Shown here in pieces: positions 8,765-16,823 of a stretch of DNA of 64,000 bases. Under the pieces are notes generated by a model. That model had not been told where the DNA came from and did no database searches. It was given only the letters and a program-made list of their open reading frames with translations. The translations under genes and the position numbers were made by a program. The DNA is from Gelatiniphilus marinus (GTDB lineage Bacteria > Bacteroidota > Bacteroidia > Flavobacteriales > Flavobacteriaceae): assembly GCF_042678305.1 (NCBI RefSeq), contig NZ_JBHUDT010000001.1. One strand, written 5' to 3'. Every line of letters begins with the position of its first letter. Position 1 is the first letter of the stretch.

Positions 8765-9496
8765 CTACATTTTGGAGATATCGTCATCTTTTGTTTCAAT
8801 AGGTTTTAATTTAGCTTGTTGGTACAAGAAATAAAAAGCCAAAACAAACAAAGAAACCGATAAAAAATTAAACAGATTTTGATGCGATACATATAGGTAG
8901 GCCACATTTATCACTTCTCCAAATACTATACACAAAGCGCCAAAAAAGAAGAATAAAGATTTTTTATCATCTTTATATATATAACCTAAGAGCGCTACAG
9001 ATAGCAGTAAAAGCATAACAACATTGTACGTAATTTCTACTAAACACTCTAAAGTCAAATCTAAATACGGACCTATGGCTTCTTGCAAAATAAATGCTAT
9101 ATATGTGTTTAAACCAATTAATACCACAATATGGATTTTAAAATTCTTTAAAACATGCATTGCACAAAGTAATTTACAAACCTCGACTATTAAAAAAGCA
9201 TACGATAGCAAGCTTAAAATATTTCCGGTGAAATAAAAATACAGATAGGGTACATAATCAACGACAAAGAAAATTAATTCTGATAATGAATAACTGATTA
9301 AAAACAAACAAAAAAACAATGTTTTGGGAGTAACAGATTGGTAATATAGCACTGCAATTAACGGAAATATTATTGAACTAAAGCTTTCTGCAACAACTGC
9401 TTTCCCGCTAAATTGAAAAACAACAAAGAGGATGTAAGCCAATGTAATTAAACTAATCAAGACCATAGTCTTGACCTTAGTAGTTTTTATACTCAT
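8765..9496 (-). CDS. Polytopic membrane protein (third paralogue), function unknown
   Basis: The protein has about eight hydrophobic helices and is closest to the copy at 7925, as seen in KDDKKSLFFFFGALCIVFGE, VINVAYLYV and the YQQAKLKP end. Three ATGs are possible: 9541, 9496 and 9466. A TATATTTG box at 9501-9508 would place the transcript start near 9495, which excludes 9541 and favours 9466 (MVLISLITLAYIL). I give 9496 as the conservative choice. A perfect 16-bp palindrome (9542-9557) lies upstream of this box, at the same distance as one of the copies in front of the gene at 6640. The role is unknown; the family may sense or modify membrane lipids, but nothing in the sequence proves it. 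Confidence 0.62.
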   Translation of the reverse strand: MSIKTTKVKTMVLISLITLAYILFVVFQFSGKAVVAESFSSIIFPLIAVLYYQSVTPKTLFFCLFLISYSLSELIFFVVDYVPYLYFYFTGNILSLLSYAFLIVEVCKLLCAMHVLKNFKIHIVVLIGLNTYIAFILQEAIGPYLDLTLECLVEITYNVVMLLLLSVALLGYIYKDDKKSLFFFFGALCIVFGEVINVAYLYVSHQNLFNFLSVSLFVLAFYFLYQQAKLKPIETKDDDISKM

Positions 9497-9500
9497 GTTA

Positions 9501-9508
9501 CAAATATA
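9501..9508 (-). promoter_or_regulatory. Minus-7 box of the third membrane paralogue
   Basis: TATATTTG on the minus strand. The expected start of transcription near 9495 bears on the choice of start codon for the gene: 9541 would be untranscribed and 9466 would leave a normal leader. Confidence 0.45.
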
Positions 9509-9541
9509 TATAAATTTTACAACTAAACTGATAAAAACCAC

Positions 9542-9557
9542 ATTTTATCGATAAAAT
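9542..9557. promoter_or_regulatory. Perfect palindrome ATTTTATCGATAAAAT
   Basis: This 16-bp perfect palindrome lies between ligA's stop (9565) and the third membrane paralogue. It is 34 bases upstream of the TATATTTG box at 9501-9508 on the minus strand. In front of the first paralogue one site is 35 bases from its box, a similar geometry. It may bind the same regulator. Confidence 0.5.
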
Positions 9558-9564
9558 CTATTAA

Positions 9565-11559
9565 TTATTTTATTTTTTGTAAGAAATCGTATTCGCTCAA
9601 TATATCAATATTTAATTTTTCTGCTTTTTCCTTTTTGCTGGGCCCCATGTTGTCTCCAGCAACTATATAGCTTGTTTTAGAAGATATGGAGCTACTAACC
9701 CTACCTCCGTTGTCTTCGATGAGTTTTTTTAAATCGTTTCTTGAAATAGATTCAAAAACCCCGGTTACCACAATAGATTGCCCTTGCAAAATATTGGTTT
9801 GCCCCAAAAGCTGTTCGGCAGACATTTCTAACTGAACTCCAAATTCTTTTAATTTATTGATTATTGAAATATTTTTTTCATCTTTAAAAAACGCTGTAAC
9901 GCTTTGTGCAATTTTAATGCCTATTTCATCAACATTTACCAAATCTTCTTCTGAAGCATCAGCAACAGCATCGATACTTTTATAATGTTTAGCTAGTTTT
10001 TTGGCCACGGTCTCACCAACAAAACGGATACCGAGCGCAAACAAAACACGCTCAAAAGGAATTTGCTTAGAGGCTTTAATTCCTGCAACTAAGTTATCAG
10101 CACTTTTTTCTGCCATACGCTCTAGTGGCATTACCTGCTCTTTTGTTAACTCATACAAATCTGAGTAATTGCCAATTAAGCCCTCGTTAACTAATAGGGC
10201 TACGGTTTCGCCGCCCAAGCCTTCAATATCCATGGCCTTTCTGGAAATAAAATGCTGGATACGACCAATTATTTGGGGTTTGCAACCGTTGTAATTTGGG
10301 CAATAATGCTGCGCTTCGCCATCTTGCCGCACTAATTTGGTGTTACATTCGGGGCAATGTGTAATGTATTGGGTTGGGAAAGAATCTGGTTGGCGTTTTG
10401 TTAAATCGACAGCGATTATTTTTGGTATAATTTCACCGCCTTTTTCAACAAATACGGTGTCGCCTACTCTAATGTCCAATTTTTCTATTTGATCGGCATT
10501 GTGTAACGAAGCACGTTTTACCGTTGTGCCAGCCAACTCAACAGGTTCTAAATTTGCTACTGGCGTAATGGCTCCTGTGCGTCCAACTTGATAGGTAATT
10601 TCGTTTAACTTTGTTGAAACCTGTTCGGCTTTAAATTTATATGCCATCGCCCAACGCGGTGATTTTGCTGTATAACCCAATTCTTCTTGTTGTTGCAAAT
10701 TGTTAACTTTAACAACAACACCGTCGGTCTCATAAGGCAAATCGTGCCGATGCACATTCCAGTAATTTATAAACTCTAAAACTTCATCAATGGAATGCGC
10801 TAGTTTGGCTGCACTTGGGACTTTAAATCCCCATTGTCTGGCTTTTACCAAGCTTTCAAATTGGGTTTTAATACCTAAATTAGAACCTGAAAGATTATAC
10901 AATAAACATTCCAACGGACGTTTTGCAACTTCTGCACTATCTTGTAATTTTAAACTTCCAGAGGCCGTATTTCTTGGGTTTCTGTATGGCTCTTCTCCTA
11001 ATTCAATACGTTCTTCGTTCATTTTATTAAACCCATCAAAAGGCAAAACGATTTCGCCTCGAATATCAAACTTTTTAGGATATTCGCCTTTTAATTGAAG
11101 TGGCACCGATTTTATGGTTTTTACGTTTGCCGTAACGTTGTCGCCTTGAAATCCGTCGCCCCGGGTTACGGCTTTTGTTAACAATCCGTTTTCGTAAGTT
11201 AAGCTTATTGATGCACCATCGTATTTTAGTTCGCAGGTGTATTGAATATCGCCATCAACCAGTTTTTTAATACGGGTTTCCCAATCTTGTAAATCTTCTT
11301 TTGAGTAGGAATTATCTAGTGAATACATGCGATGCTCGTGCGCAATGGTTTCAAAATTTTTGGTTACTGCGCCCCCTACGCGTTGGGTTGGCGAATTGGC
11401 ATCAAAAAACTCGGGGTGTTTCGCCTCGAGTTCTTGGAGTTCCTTTAGTTTTGTATCGAAATCGTAATCTGAAATGGTTGGATTATCGAGCACATAATAG
11501 TTATAATTATGTTCGCGTAATGTACTACGTAGGTTTTGTATGTGTTGTTTTATGTTCAT
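9565..11559 (-). CDS. ligA: NAD-dependent DNA ligase
   Basis: LigA seals nicks in DNA using NAD+ during replication and repair. About 664 residues show the complete set of domains: Ia (YYVLDNPTISDYDFD), adenylation domain with the nucleophilic lysine in CELKYDGASISL, an OB fold (GRTGAITPVANLEPVELAGTTV), a four-cysteine zinc finger (HCPECNTKLV and HYCPNYNGCKP), helix-hairpin-helix repeats, and a C-terminal BRCT domain (GQSIVVTGVFESISRNDLK). The ATG at 11559 (MNIKQHIQ) is preferred: the extra ten codons of the longer frame, from 11589, run through the palindrome TCCCGAAACTTCGGGA and look like non-coding leader. prmC and a GNAT gene lie upstream on the same strand. Confidence 0.97.
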   Translation of the reverse strand: MNIKQHIQNLRSTLREHNYNYYVLDNPTISDYDFDTKLKELQELEAKHPEFFDANSPTQRVGGAVTKNFETIAHEHRMYSLDNSYSKEDLQDWETRIKKLVDGDIQYTCELKYDGASISLTYENGLLTKAVTRGDGFQGDNVTANVKTIKSVPLQLKGEYPKKFDIRGEIVLPFDGFNKMNEERIELGEEPYRNPRNTASGSLKLQDSAEVAKRPLECLLYNLSGSNLGIKTQFESLVKARQWGFKVPSAAKLAHSIDEVLEFINYWNVHRHDLPYETDGVVVKVNNLQQQEELGYTAKSPRWAMAYKFKAEQVSTKLNEITYQVGRTGAITPVANLEPVELAGTTVKRASLHNADQIEKLDIRVGDTVFVEKGGEIIPKIIAVDLTKRQPDSFPTQYITHCPECNTKLVRQDGEAQHYCPNYNGCKPQIIGRIQHFISRKAMDIEGLGGETVALLVNEGLIGNYSDLYELTKEQVMPLERMAEKSADNLVAGIKASKQIPFERVLFALGIRFVGETVAKKLAKHYKSIDAVADASEEDLVNVDEIGIKIAQSVTAFFKDEKNISIINKLKEFGVQLEMSAEQLLGQTNILQGQSIVVTGVFESISRNDLKKLIEDNGGRVSSSISSKTSYIVAGDNMGPSKKEKAEKLNIDILSEYDFLQKIK

Positions 11560-11570
11560 TTTTTTGCCAC

Positions 11571-11586
11571 TCCCGAAACTTCGGGA
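11571..11586. repeat. Palindrome TCCCGAAACTTCGGGA in the ligA leader
   Basis: The inverted repeat TCCCGAA-AC-TTCGGGA lies 12 bases upstream of the ligA ATG. Two relatives are at 25206-25221 (perfect TCCCGAAGCTTCGGGA) and 33119-33134 (14 of 16 bases). If transcribed, it would form a hairpin next to the ligA ribosome-binding region. Confidence 0.7.
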
Positions 11587-11653
11587 CACTAGTTTTTTTT
11601 TAAATGGATTCCTGCTTGAAGAGGAACAAAAATGTATTTTTAATTATTAATTT

Positions 11654-12520
11654 TTAACTCAACTCACCTTTTATCATTCTATCTTTTTTAAAGATGTCTT
11701 GTTTTAATTCTATGTTTTTAAACTGTTTTTTATTCAACAATCTTATCATATCGTTGCCAAGGTATTCATTAATTTCAAAAAACAACATGCCATTGAGATT
11801 TAATTTATGGCTTGCAAAATATGAAATGGCCTCGTAAAACAACAACGGATTTTCATCATTTACAAACAGTGCCAAATGCGGTTCGTTATTTAAAACATTG
11901 TTTTTCATTTGAGGTTTTTCTTTCTTCATAACGTATGGCGGATTGGATACTATAATATCAAACTTGTGTGATGCCGAAACAAGTTCAGCATGACGACAGG
12001 TTAAAATATCGGTTTCAATAAATTCAATCTCTACTTTGTTTAATTCGGCATTTTGCTTTGCTAATTTCAACGCTTTTTTACTTACATCTAAAGCACAAAC
12101 CTTGGCATTTGGTAAGTTTTTAGCAAGTGAAACTGCAATACATCCGCTGCCTGTGCCAATATCTAAAACGCTTAAAGACCTCTTGACTGCTCGCGAAGCG
12201 ACAGAATTTATAACCCATTCTACCAATTCTTCGGTTTCAGGCCGCGGTATCAAAACATTTTTGTTTAATTTAAACGGCAGTCCGTAAAACTCGGTTTCGC
12301 CTAAGATATACTGTAAGGGTTGTTCTTGTTTTAAAGCTTCTAAAGCATTTAAAATAGCAGCTTTATTTTCAATTTTAAAATCGGGTGCCATGGCCAATTG
12401 CAATCTTGAAATTTTATAATAGAAATCTATCAGAATAAAAAAGAAACTATCAACTTCTTCTTTTCCGTAAACGGAATCTAAGGCTTTATGAAATGTATTT
12501 TGTATTTCTTTTAATTTCAA
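11654..12520 (-). CDS. prmC: Peptide chain release factor N5-glutamine methyltransferase, with repeat-derived insert
   Basis: PrmC methylates the glutamine of the GGQ motif in release factors RF1 and RF2. The 288 residues have the N-terminal helical domain, the LIPRPETEELVEWV block, SAM-binding VLDIGTGSGCIAVSLA, and the catalytic NPPYV motif in KFDIIVSNPPYVMKKE. Between IEFIETDIL and KFDIIVSNPPY there are about ten extra residues reading CRHAELVSASH. These are the translation of a dispersed palindromic repeat (see the repeat at 11966-11997). They lie in a surface loop before the NPPY strand, so the enzyme is probably still active. The GNAT gene lies 21 bases upstream on the same strand. Confidence 0.93.
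   Translation of the reverse strand: MKLKEIQNTFHKALDSVYGKEEVDSFFFILIDFYYKISRLQLAMAPDFKIENKAAILNALEALKQEQPLQYILGETEFYGLPFKLNKNVLIPRPETEELVEWVINSVASRAVKRSLSVLDIGTGSGCIAVSLAKNLPNAKVCALDVSKKALKLAKQNAELNKVEIEFIETDILTCRHAELVSASHKFDIIVSNPPYVMKKEKPQMKNNVLNNEPHLALFVNDENPLLFYEAISYFASHKLNLNGMLFFEINEYLGNDMIRLLNKKQFKNIELKQDIFKKDRMIKGELS
11966..11997 (-). repeat. Palindromic repeat inserted in frame in prmC
   Basis: The stretch has an inverted repeat ATGCCGAA-acaag-TTCAGCAT (one mismatch) and reads on the minus strand as codons for RHAELVSASH. This peptide is a hallmark translation of dispersed repeats in Bacteroidota genomes. It sits between two conserved PrmC blocks and keeps the frame. Confidence 0.75.
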
Positions 12521-12541
12521 ATTAATCTTTTTTACCGTAAA

Positions 12542-13033
12542 CTATAATTCCTTTATCATCCAGACCCCACAAGAATAGTGTCCCGTATTTCCCAAAGCAC
12601 CTTTTAGATGCTTAAAGCCATTGCTTTCGTATATATGAATGGCCGCTTTAAGTTGCGATGCCGATTCTAAATAGCATTGTTTATAACCCATTTTTTTGGC
12701 GGCTTGCATACATTTTTCAAACATTAATTTACCATAACCTTTTCCACGTATTGTTGGCGAAAAATACATTTTTTGGATTTCGCAAACATTAGCCTCAAAA
12801 TCCTTTAAAGGTTTAATGCCTCCGCCACCTAAAATGGTACCGCTATCGCAAATAACATAATAAACCTCGTTGGTTTTTTGATAGGCTTCAAACATATTTG
12901 GTGTTTCGTTATCTGCATAAGCTGTACCTTCTAACGGAATTTTAAATTCGTGGAAACAGGCTCTTATAACGGCTTCAACTTGTGCATTATCCTCTGGCTT
13001 AATTTCTCGAATAACTATAGTATCTTTACTCAC
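12542..13033 (-). CDS. GNAT family N-acetyltransferase
   Basis: The 163-residue protein has a single GNAT fold. Visible elements are the N-terminal strand TIVIREIKPEDNAQVEAVIR, the central strand VCEIQKMYFSPTIRGKGYGKLM with the acetyl-CoA pyrophosphate loop RGKGYG, and CYLESASQLKAAIHIYESNGFKHL, typical of the motif B helix. The substrate is not predictable. It is placed just upstream of prmC on the same strand, 21 bases apart, and diverges from the lipoprotein gene at 13087 with a 53-base gap that must contain both promoters. This GNAT-prmC-ligA neighbourhood is common in Flavobacteriaceae, but I see no functional link. Confidence 0.88.
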   Translation of the reverse strand: MSKDTIVIREIKPEDNAQVEAVIRACFHEFKIPLEGTAYADNETPNMFEAYQKTNEVYYVICDSGTILGGGGIKPLKDFEANVCEIQKMYFSPTIRGKGYGKLMFEKCMQAAKKMGYKQCYLESASQLKAAIHIYESNGFKHLKGALGNTGHYSCGVWMIKEL

Positions 13034-13086
13034 TTTAAAACAGTAATTTTATGCATGTGAAGATACTTAAATATAAAAATAAGCGA

Positions 13087-13542
13087 ATGAAGCCTTTGAT
13101 TATTTTATCAACAATATTATTTGTTTTTTTTGGTTGTTCAGTTAAAGAAAAACCTCTGTTCTTAAATGTTGAAAATATTAAGGTTGTCGAATCGACTTCA
13201 AAACATATAACTTTAACAGCAGATGCTTTGTTTTTAAACCCTAATGATATTGGAGGAGAACTAAAAACCAATGAAATAAAAGTATTTGTAAACGATAACA
13301 AAATGGCATCTGTTTCTACCAAAAGCTTTAACGTACCGGCAAAAAAAGAGTTTTCTATTCCTTTAAAAGCCAACATCCCTACCGATAGTATTTTTAGCAA
13401 TAAAAACCTTAGCGGATTGCTTGGCAGCTTGTTTAGCAAACAAATTAAAGTACAGTATAAAGGTGATATTATTTATAAAGTTTTAGGCTTTTCTTACACT
13501 TATAATATTGACAAAACCGAAAATGTAAAGATTAAATTATAA
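13087..13542 (+). CDS. LEA type 2-like lipoprotein
   Basis: This 151-residue protein has a lipoprotein signal (MKPLIILSTILFVFFGCSVK, cysteine at residue 17) followed by a single beta-rich domain. The pattern of the strands (ITLTADALFLNPNDIGGELKTNEIKVFV, SFNVPAKKEFSIPLKANIP) is that of LEA14/WHy domains. The conserved element is an asparagine-proline-containing strand followed by a variable residue stretch and alternating hydrophobics. ATG 13087 is chosen over the in-frame ATG at 13051 because it gives a clean signal peptide. The stop is 2 bases before the ribD TTG start, so translation is likely coupled. The role is probably at the membrane surface; no ligand is known. Confidence 0.78.
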   Translation: MKPLIILSTILFVFFGCSVKEKPLFLNVENIKVVESTSKHITLTADALFLNPNDIGGELKTNEIKVFVNDNKMASVSTKSFNVPAKKEFSIPLKANIPTDSIFSNKNLSGLLGSLFSKQIKVQYKGDIIYKVLGFSYTYNIDKTENVKIKL

Positions 13543-13544
13543 CA

Positions 13545-14564
13545 TTGGCAAACCACGAAACCTATATAAAACGCTGTTTGGAAATTGCTAAAAACGGCTT
13601 AGGAACAACCAGACCAAACCCCATGGTTGGTGCTGTAATTGTTTATAACAATAGCATTATTGGCGAAGGTTACACCAGCAAATACGGCGAAAATCATGCC
13701 GAGGTTAATGCTATTAATGCCGTTGCTAATAAATCTTTATTAAAAAAAGCTACGCTTTACGTAACTTTAGAACCTTGTTCGCATTTCGGCAAAACACCAC
13801 CGTGCAGCGACCTTATTATTAAACACCAAATACCAAATATTGTAATTGGTTGTGTCGATGACAACAAAAAGGTAGCAGGCAAAGGTATCGAAAAACTTAA
13901 AAATGCCGGTTGCCATGTTACGGTTGGCCTTTTGGAAAACGAATGTAAAAAGCACCACAAACGCTTTTTTACATTCCATAACAAAAAACGCCCGTACATT
14001 ATTTTAAAATGGGCAGAAACCGCTGATGGTTTTATAGCGCCTAAAACTAAAAATGTACAAAAACCAGTTTGGATTACCAATGTGTTTTCCAGACAATTAA
14101 CACACAAATGGCGCGCCGAAGAACAAGCTATTTTAGTGGGAACAAACACGGTTATTCAAGACAATCCGAGTTTAACTGCTCGGGATTGGATAGGACAAAA
14201 CCCAATTAGAGTAGTAATTGATAAAGATAATAAGCTATCAAAAGATTATGCAGTTTTTAATGATGAAGCAGAAACGATTATTACTTCTAAAAAAGACATA
14301 AATTATAATAGTAACGTTGCAAAACAAATTTGTGATGTTCTATTTCAAAAAAATATAAATTCCGTAATTATTGAAGGCGGCACAAAAACACTTCAAACCT
14401 TTATAGACGAAAACCTTTGGGATGAAGCACGCGTATTCAAAGGAAACACAGTATTTAAAGAAGGTGTTAAAACACCTGTTTTTTTTGGAAAACTAATTTC
14501 TGAAGAAAAAATAATGACTGATAGCCTTAAAATTTACACAAATGAAACTAACAGCAGAAATTAA
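13545..14564 (+). CDS. ribD: Riboflavin biosynthesis deaminase/reductase
   Basis: RibD is the bifunctional enzyme for the second and third steps of riboflavin synthesis: pyrimidine deamination, then ribosyl side-chain reduction. The 339 residues comprise the zinc deaminase domain (TTRPNPMVGAVIV, HAEVNAI and PCSHFGKTPPCSD) and a reductase domain from about residue 145 (RPYIILKWAETADGFIAP, WRAEEQAILVGTNTVIQDNPSLTAR, IIEGGTKTLQTFI). The start codon is TTG at 13545; the first in-frame ATG would delete part of the deaminase domain, so TTG is required. It starts two bases after the LEA-like gene stop and overlaps the following PNPOx gene by 23 bases. No FMN riboswitch was seen upstream. Confidence 0.94.
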   Translation: MANHETYIKRCLEIAKNGLGTTRPNPMVGAVIVYNNSIIGEGYTSKYGENHAEVNAINAVANKSLLKKATLYVTLEPCSHFGKTPPCSDLIIKHQIPNIVIGCVDDNKKVAGKGIEKLKNAGCHVTVGLLENECKKHHKRFFTFHNKKRPYIILKWAETADGFIAPKTKNVQKPVWITNVFSRQLTHKWRAEEQAILVGTNTVIQDNPSLTARDWIGQNPIRVVIDKDNKLSKDYAVFNDEAETIITSKKDINYNSNVAKQICDVLFQKNINSVIIEGGTKTLQTFIDENLWDEARVFKGNTVFKEGVKTPVFFGKLISEEKIMTDSLKIYTNETNSRN

Positions 14565-14994
14565 AAAATATATTGATAAAAGTGTTTTATGTTGGTTAGC
14601 TACGGCATCAAAAGATAACGTTCCCAATGTTTCGCCTAAAGAAATTTTTTCTTACTATAAAACCAATAACATAATAATTGCAAATATTGCTTCTCCCCAA
14701 ACGGTAAAAAATATAAGGCAAAATAAAGAGGTATGTATTAGTTTTATAGATGTTTTGGTTCAAAAAGGATTTCAATTAAAAGGTAAAGCTCAGGTTTTAG
14801 AAAAAACAAACCCCGAATTTGAAGAAATGAACGTTATATTACAAAAATTAGCTAACGGGAAATTTCCCTTTGCAACCATAACAAAAATCTCTATAGAAAA
14901 ATATAAACCTATAATTGCACCTAAATATTTGCTTTACCCTGAAACAACCGAGAAAGAACAAATAAAAAGTGCAAAAAAACTATACAGCTTATAA
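14542..14994 (+). CDS. Pyridoxamine 5'-phosphate oxidase-like flavin-binding protein
   Basis: The 150 residues adopt the split-barrel pattern of FMN-binding PNPOx-like proteins: MKLTAEIKKYIDKSVLCWLATASKDNVPNVSP, followed by NIIIANIASPQTVKNIRQNKEVCISFID, and a third strand FQLKGKAQVLEKTNPEFEEM. The first segment (LATASKDNVPNVSP) is the conserved FMN-contacting strand. The start lies 23 bases inside ribD, giving a coupled gene pair in which one gene makes flavin and the other probably binds it. That functional link is an inference from position. It lacks the pyridoxal-phosphate-specific tail of true PdxH, so a PdxH call is not justified. Confidence 0.82.
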   Translation: MKLTAEIKKYIDKSVLCWLATASKDNVPNVSPKEIFSYYKTNNIIIANIASPQTVKNIRQNKEVCISFIDVLVQKGFQLKGKAQVLEKTNPEFEEMNVILQKLANGKFPFATITKISIEKYKPIIAPKYLLYPETTEKEQIKSAKKLYSL

Positions 14995-15018
14995 AACCTT
15001 ATTTTAATACCATTGTAA

Positions 15019-15633
15019 ATGATTAAAACCCTAATTTTCGATTTTGGCAACGTGTTTATTAATTTAGATATTGAAGGCGCTTTACAACACGCTCTTAGTA
15101 CTTTTAAAATTGAATCGCTTTCAGATGAGATGACAGCCTTTAATAGTTTATACGAACAAGGATTGATTTCAACCAATGAATTTTTGGGGTTTTATACTGA
15201 AAATTTTCCGAAGCTTTCAAAAGAAGATTTAATTAAAGTTTGGAATTTTATGCTGAATGAGTTCCCAGAACATCGTTTAAAATTTATTCAAAATCTAAAA
15301 AAAGAGAACAATTACAAACTCATTTTATTAAGCAACACAAACGAGCTTCATATAAATTGGATTAAAGAAAACATTCCTTTTTACAACGAATTTAAAAACT
15401 GTTTTGATGCTTTTTATTTATCGCACGAGGTAAATCTTGTAAAACCAAATGAAGATATTTTTAAATTCGTTTTAAACGAAAACAACTTAAAAGCCAACAC
15501 ATGTTTGTTTATAGACGATAATGAAGATAACACAAAAACCGCTGAAACTTTAGGCTTTAAAACATGGCACATAAACCCGAATACCGAAGATATTACAAAT
15601 CTTTTCAATATAAAAACCCATTTATTTGACTGA
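15019..15633 (+). CDS. HAD-superfamily phosphatase
   Basis: This 204-residue haloacid-dehalogenase-like hydrolase has a cap domain of the YihX type. Motif I is IFDFGNVFINLD with the nucleophilic aspartate at residue 8; motif II is LILLSNTNELH; the lysine of motif III lies in SHEVNLVKPNEDIF; motif IV is CLFIDDNEDN. The helical cap between motifs I and II runs from about residue 20 to 85. The substrate is unknown, though YihX-like enzymes dephosphorylate sugar phosphates and nucleotides. It is 24 bases after the PNPOx-like gene and overlaps the next gene's TTG start by 8 bases, so it belongs to the ribD transcription unit. Confidence 0.87.
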   Translation: MIKTLIFDFGNVFINLDIEGALQHALSTFKIESLSDEMTAFNSLYEQGLISTNEFLGFYTENFPKLSKEDLIKVWNFMLNEFPEHRLKFIQNLKKENNYKLILLSNTNELHINWIKENIPFYNEFKNCFDAFYLSHEVNLVKPNEDIFKFVLNENNLKANTCLFIDDNEDNTKTAETLGFKTWHINPNTEDITNLFNIKTHLFD

Positions 15634-16234
15634 AAAAGACACATATAAAACCATTAACACATCAACTGAAGCTATTTTATTTAAAGACAAAAACAGTAAG
15701 TTCTTTGGTTATGCCTACCCCATTACTTCTGAAGATGATGTAAAGCTTCATATAAACAATTTAAAAAAAGAGCATCACGCCGCAAGACACTGGTGCTATG
15801 CCTACCAAATAGGAACAGAAAACATAAGCTATAGGGCAAATGACGATGGCGAACCCAATAATTCTGCAGGCATGCCTATTTACGGGCAAATACAATCCTT
15901 TAATGTAACCAACGTTTTAATTGTAGTGGTGCGCTATTTTGGAGGTGTTAAATTAGGCGTGGGCGGATTAATAAACGCCTACAAAACCACGGCGCAATTA
16001 ACACTCGAATCCTCCAAAATTATCGAAAAAACCATTAATGTTAATTATTTGATAAGCTTCGGTTACAAAAACATGAATACGGTAATGCGAATTATTAAAG
16101 AGCAAAACCTAAATATTACCAATCAAAAATTAGAAATGGACTGCCAAATAACAATAGCCGTAAGAAAGAAAAATGCCAATCAGGTTTTTAAAACCTTCAG
16201 CCATTTGTTCGAAATCAATATCGAACAACTTTAA
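15626..16234 (+). CDS. IMPACT/YigZ family protein
   Basis: This is a 202-residue YigZ-like protein. The diagnostic block is present: RHWCYAYQIGTENISYRANDDGEPNNSAG followed by MPIYGQIQS, VLIVVVRYFGGVKLGVGGL and INAYKTTAQLTLE. The C-terminal part is the elongation-factor-G-like domain typical of the bacterial branch. Roles suggested for this family are in translation regulation or ribosome rescue; nothing specific is shown here. The start is TTG at 15626, inside the end of the HAD gene. The first in-frame ATG is about 70 codons later and would lose the N-terminus that aligns with relatives. It is followed immediately by the convergent thioesterase, with its end at 16234 and the other at 16235. 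Confidence 0.89.
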   Translation: MTEKDTYKTINTSTEAILFKDKNSKFFGYAYPITSEDDVKLHINNLKKEHHAARHWCYAYQIGTENISYRANDDGEPNNSAGMPIYGQIQSFNVTNVLIVVVRYFGGVKLGVGGLINAYKTTAQLTLESSKIIEKTINVNYLISFGYKNMNTVMRIIKEQNLNITNQKLEMDCQITIAVRKKNANQVFKTFSHLFEINIEQL

Positions 16235-16633
16235 TTACAATGCAATCGCGTCCAAAATATATTTTGGTGCCTTAATCGGTCTTTTTGTTTTGGTATCTAT
16301 AAAAACCAAAGTGGTATGGGCCTGGGCTAAAATTTCACCCTTTTCGTTGGTAATTTCGTACTCAAATTCAATCTTGGCAGATGGGGTGTTTTTTAGTTGA
16401 GTTTTTACATTAATTACATCATCATAACGCGCTGGTTTTTTATAGTTTATGCTTAAAGAAACAACAGGTAGCATAATGCCGTTTTCTTCCATGGCCTTGT
16501 ACGAGAACCCTAGTTTGCGTAACCACTCAACCCGCCCCATTTCAAGATATAACGCATAATTACCATGATATACCACTCCCATTTGGTCGGTTTCTCCATA
16601 ACGTACTCTTATTTGTATTTCATCGAATTTCAT
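16235..16633 (-). CDS. Acyl-CoA thioesterase, hotdog fold (YbgC/FadM-like)
   Basis: The protein has 132 residues forming one hotdog domain. The hallmark is the N-terminal strand-helix RVRYGETDQMGVVYHGNYALYLEMGR, with the catalytic aspartate in TDQMGV and the YHGNY sequence. LSINYKKPARYDDVINVKTQL and ILAQAHTTLVFID are the later strands. It would hydrolyse acyl- or hydroxybenzoyl-CoA thioesters in the cytoplasm. It converges with the YigZ gene, end to end at 16234/16235, and diverges from dnaA with 190 bases between. That gap contains a T-rich stretch and a possible promoter, but no DnaA-box cluster. Confidence 0.89.
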   Translation of the reverse strand: MKFDEIQIRVRYGETDQMGVVYHGNYALYLEMGRVEWLRKLGFSYKAMEENGIMLPVVSLSINYKKPARYDDVINVKTQLKNTPSAKIEFEYEITNEKGEILAQAHTTLVFIDTKTKRPIKAPKYILDAIAL

Positions 16634-16823
16634 AGGCAGAATTGAATAATTTTTTGTAGTTTCGGCTAGAGCTTAAACATGGGGAAAAAATTCTAGAAAT
16701 TCAATAGTAAATCATTTTTTTTTTAAGAATTTTGTTCACATATTTGCCAAACGATATAGGTGTTGGAGAATTCCAAAAATTTCTCTCGAATTTACAATAA
16801 CAAACAAACTACAGCAACAAAAA

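Noticed and set aside
14542..14994. pdxH (pyridoxamine phosphate oxidase)
   Set aside because: Only the FMN-binding split barrel is present; the PLP-specific C-terminal region of PdxH is missing.
16634..16823. Possible oriC next to dnaA
   Set aside because: No cluster of DnaA boxes was found in these 190 bases; the best word TTGTTCACA has two mismatches. An origin elsewhere is more likely.
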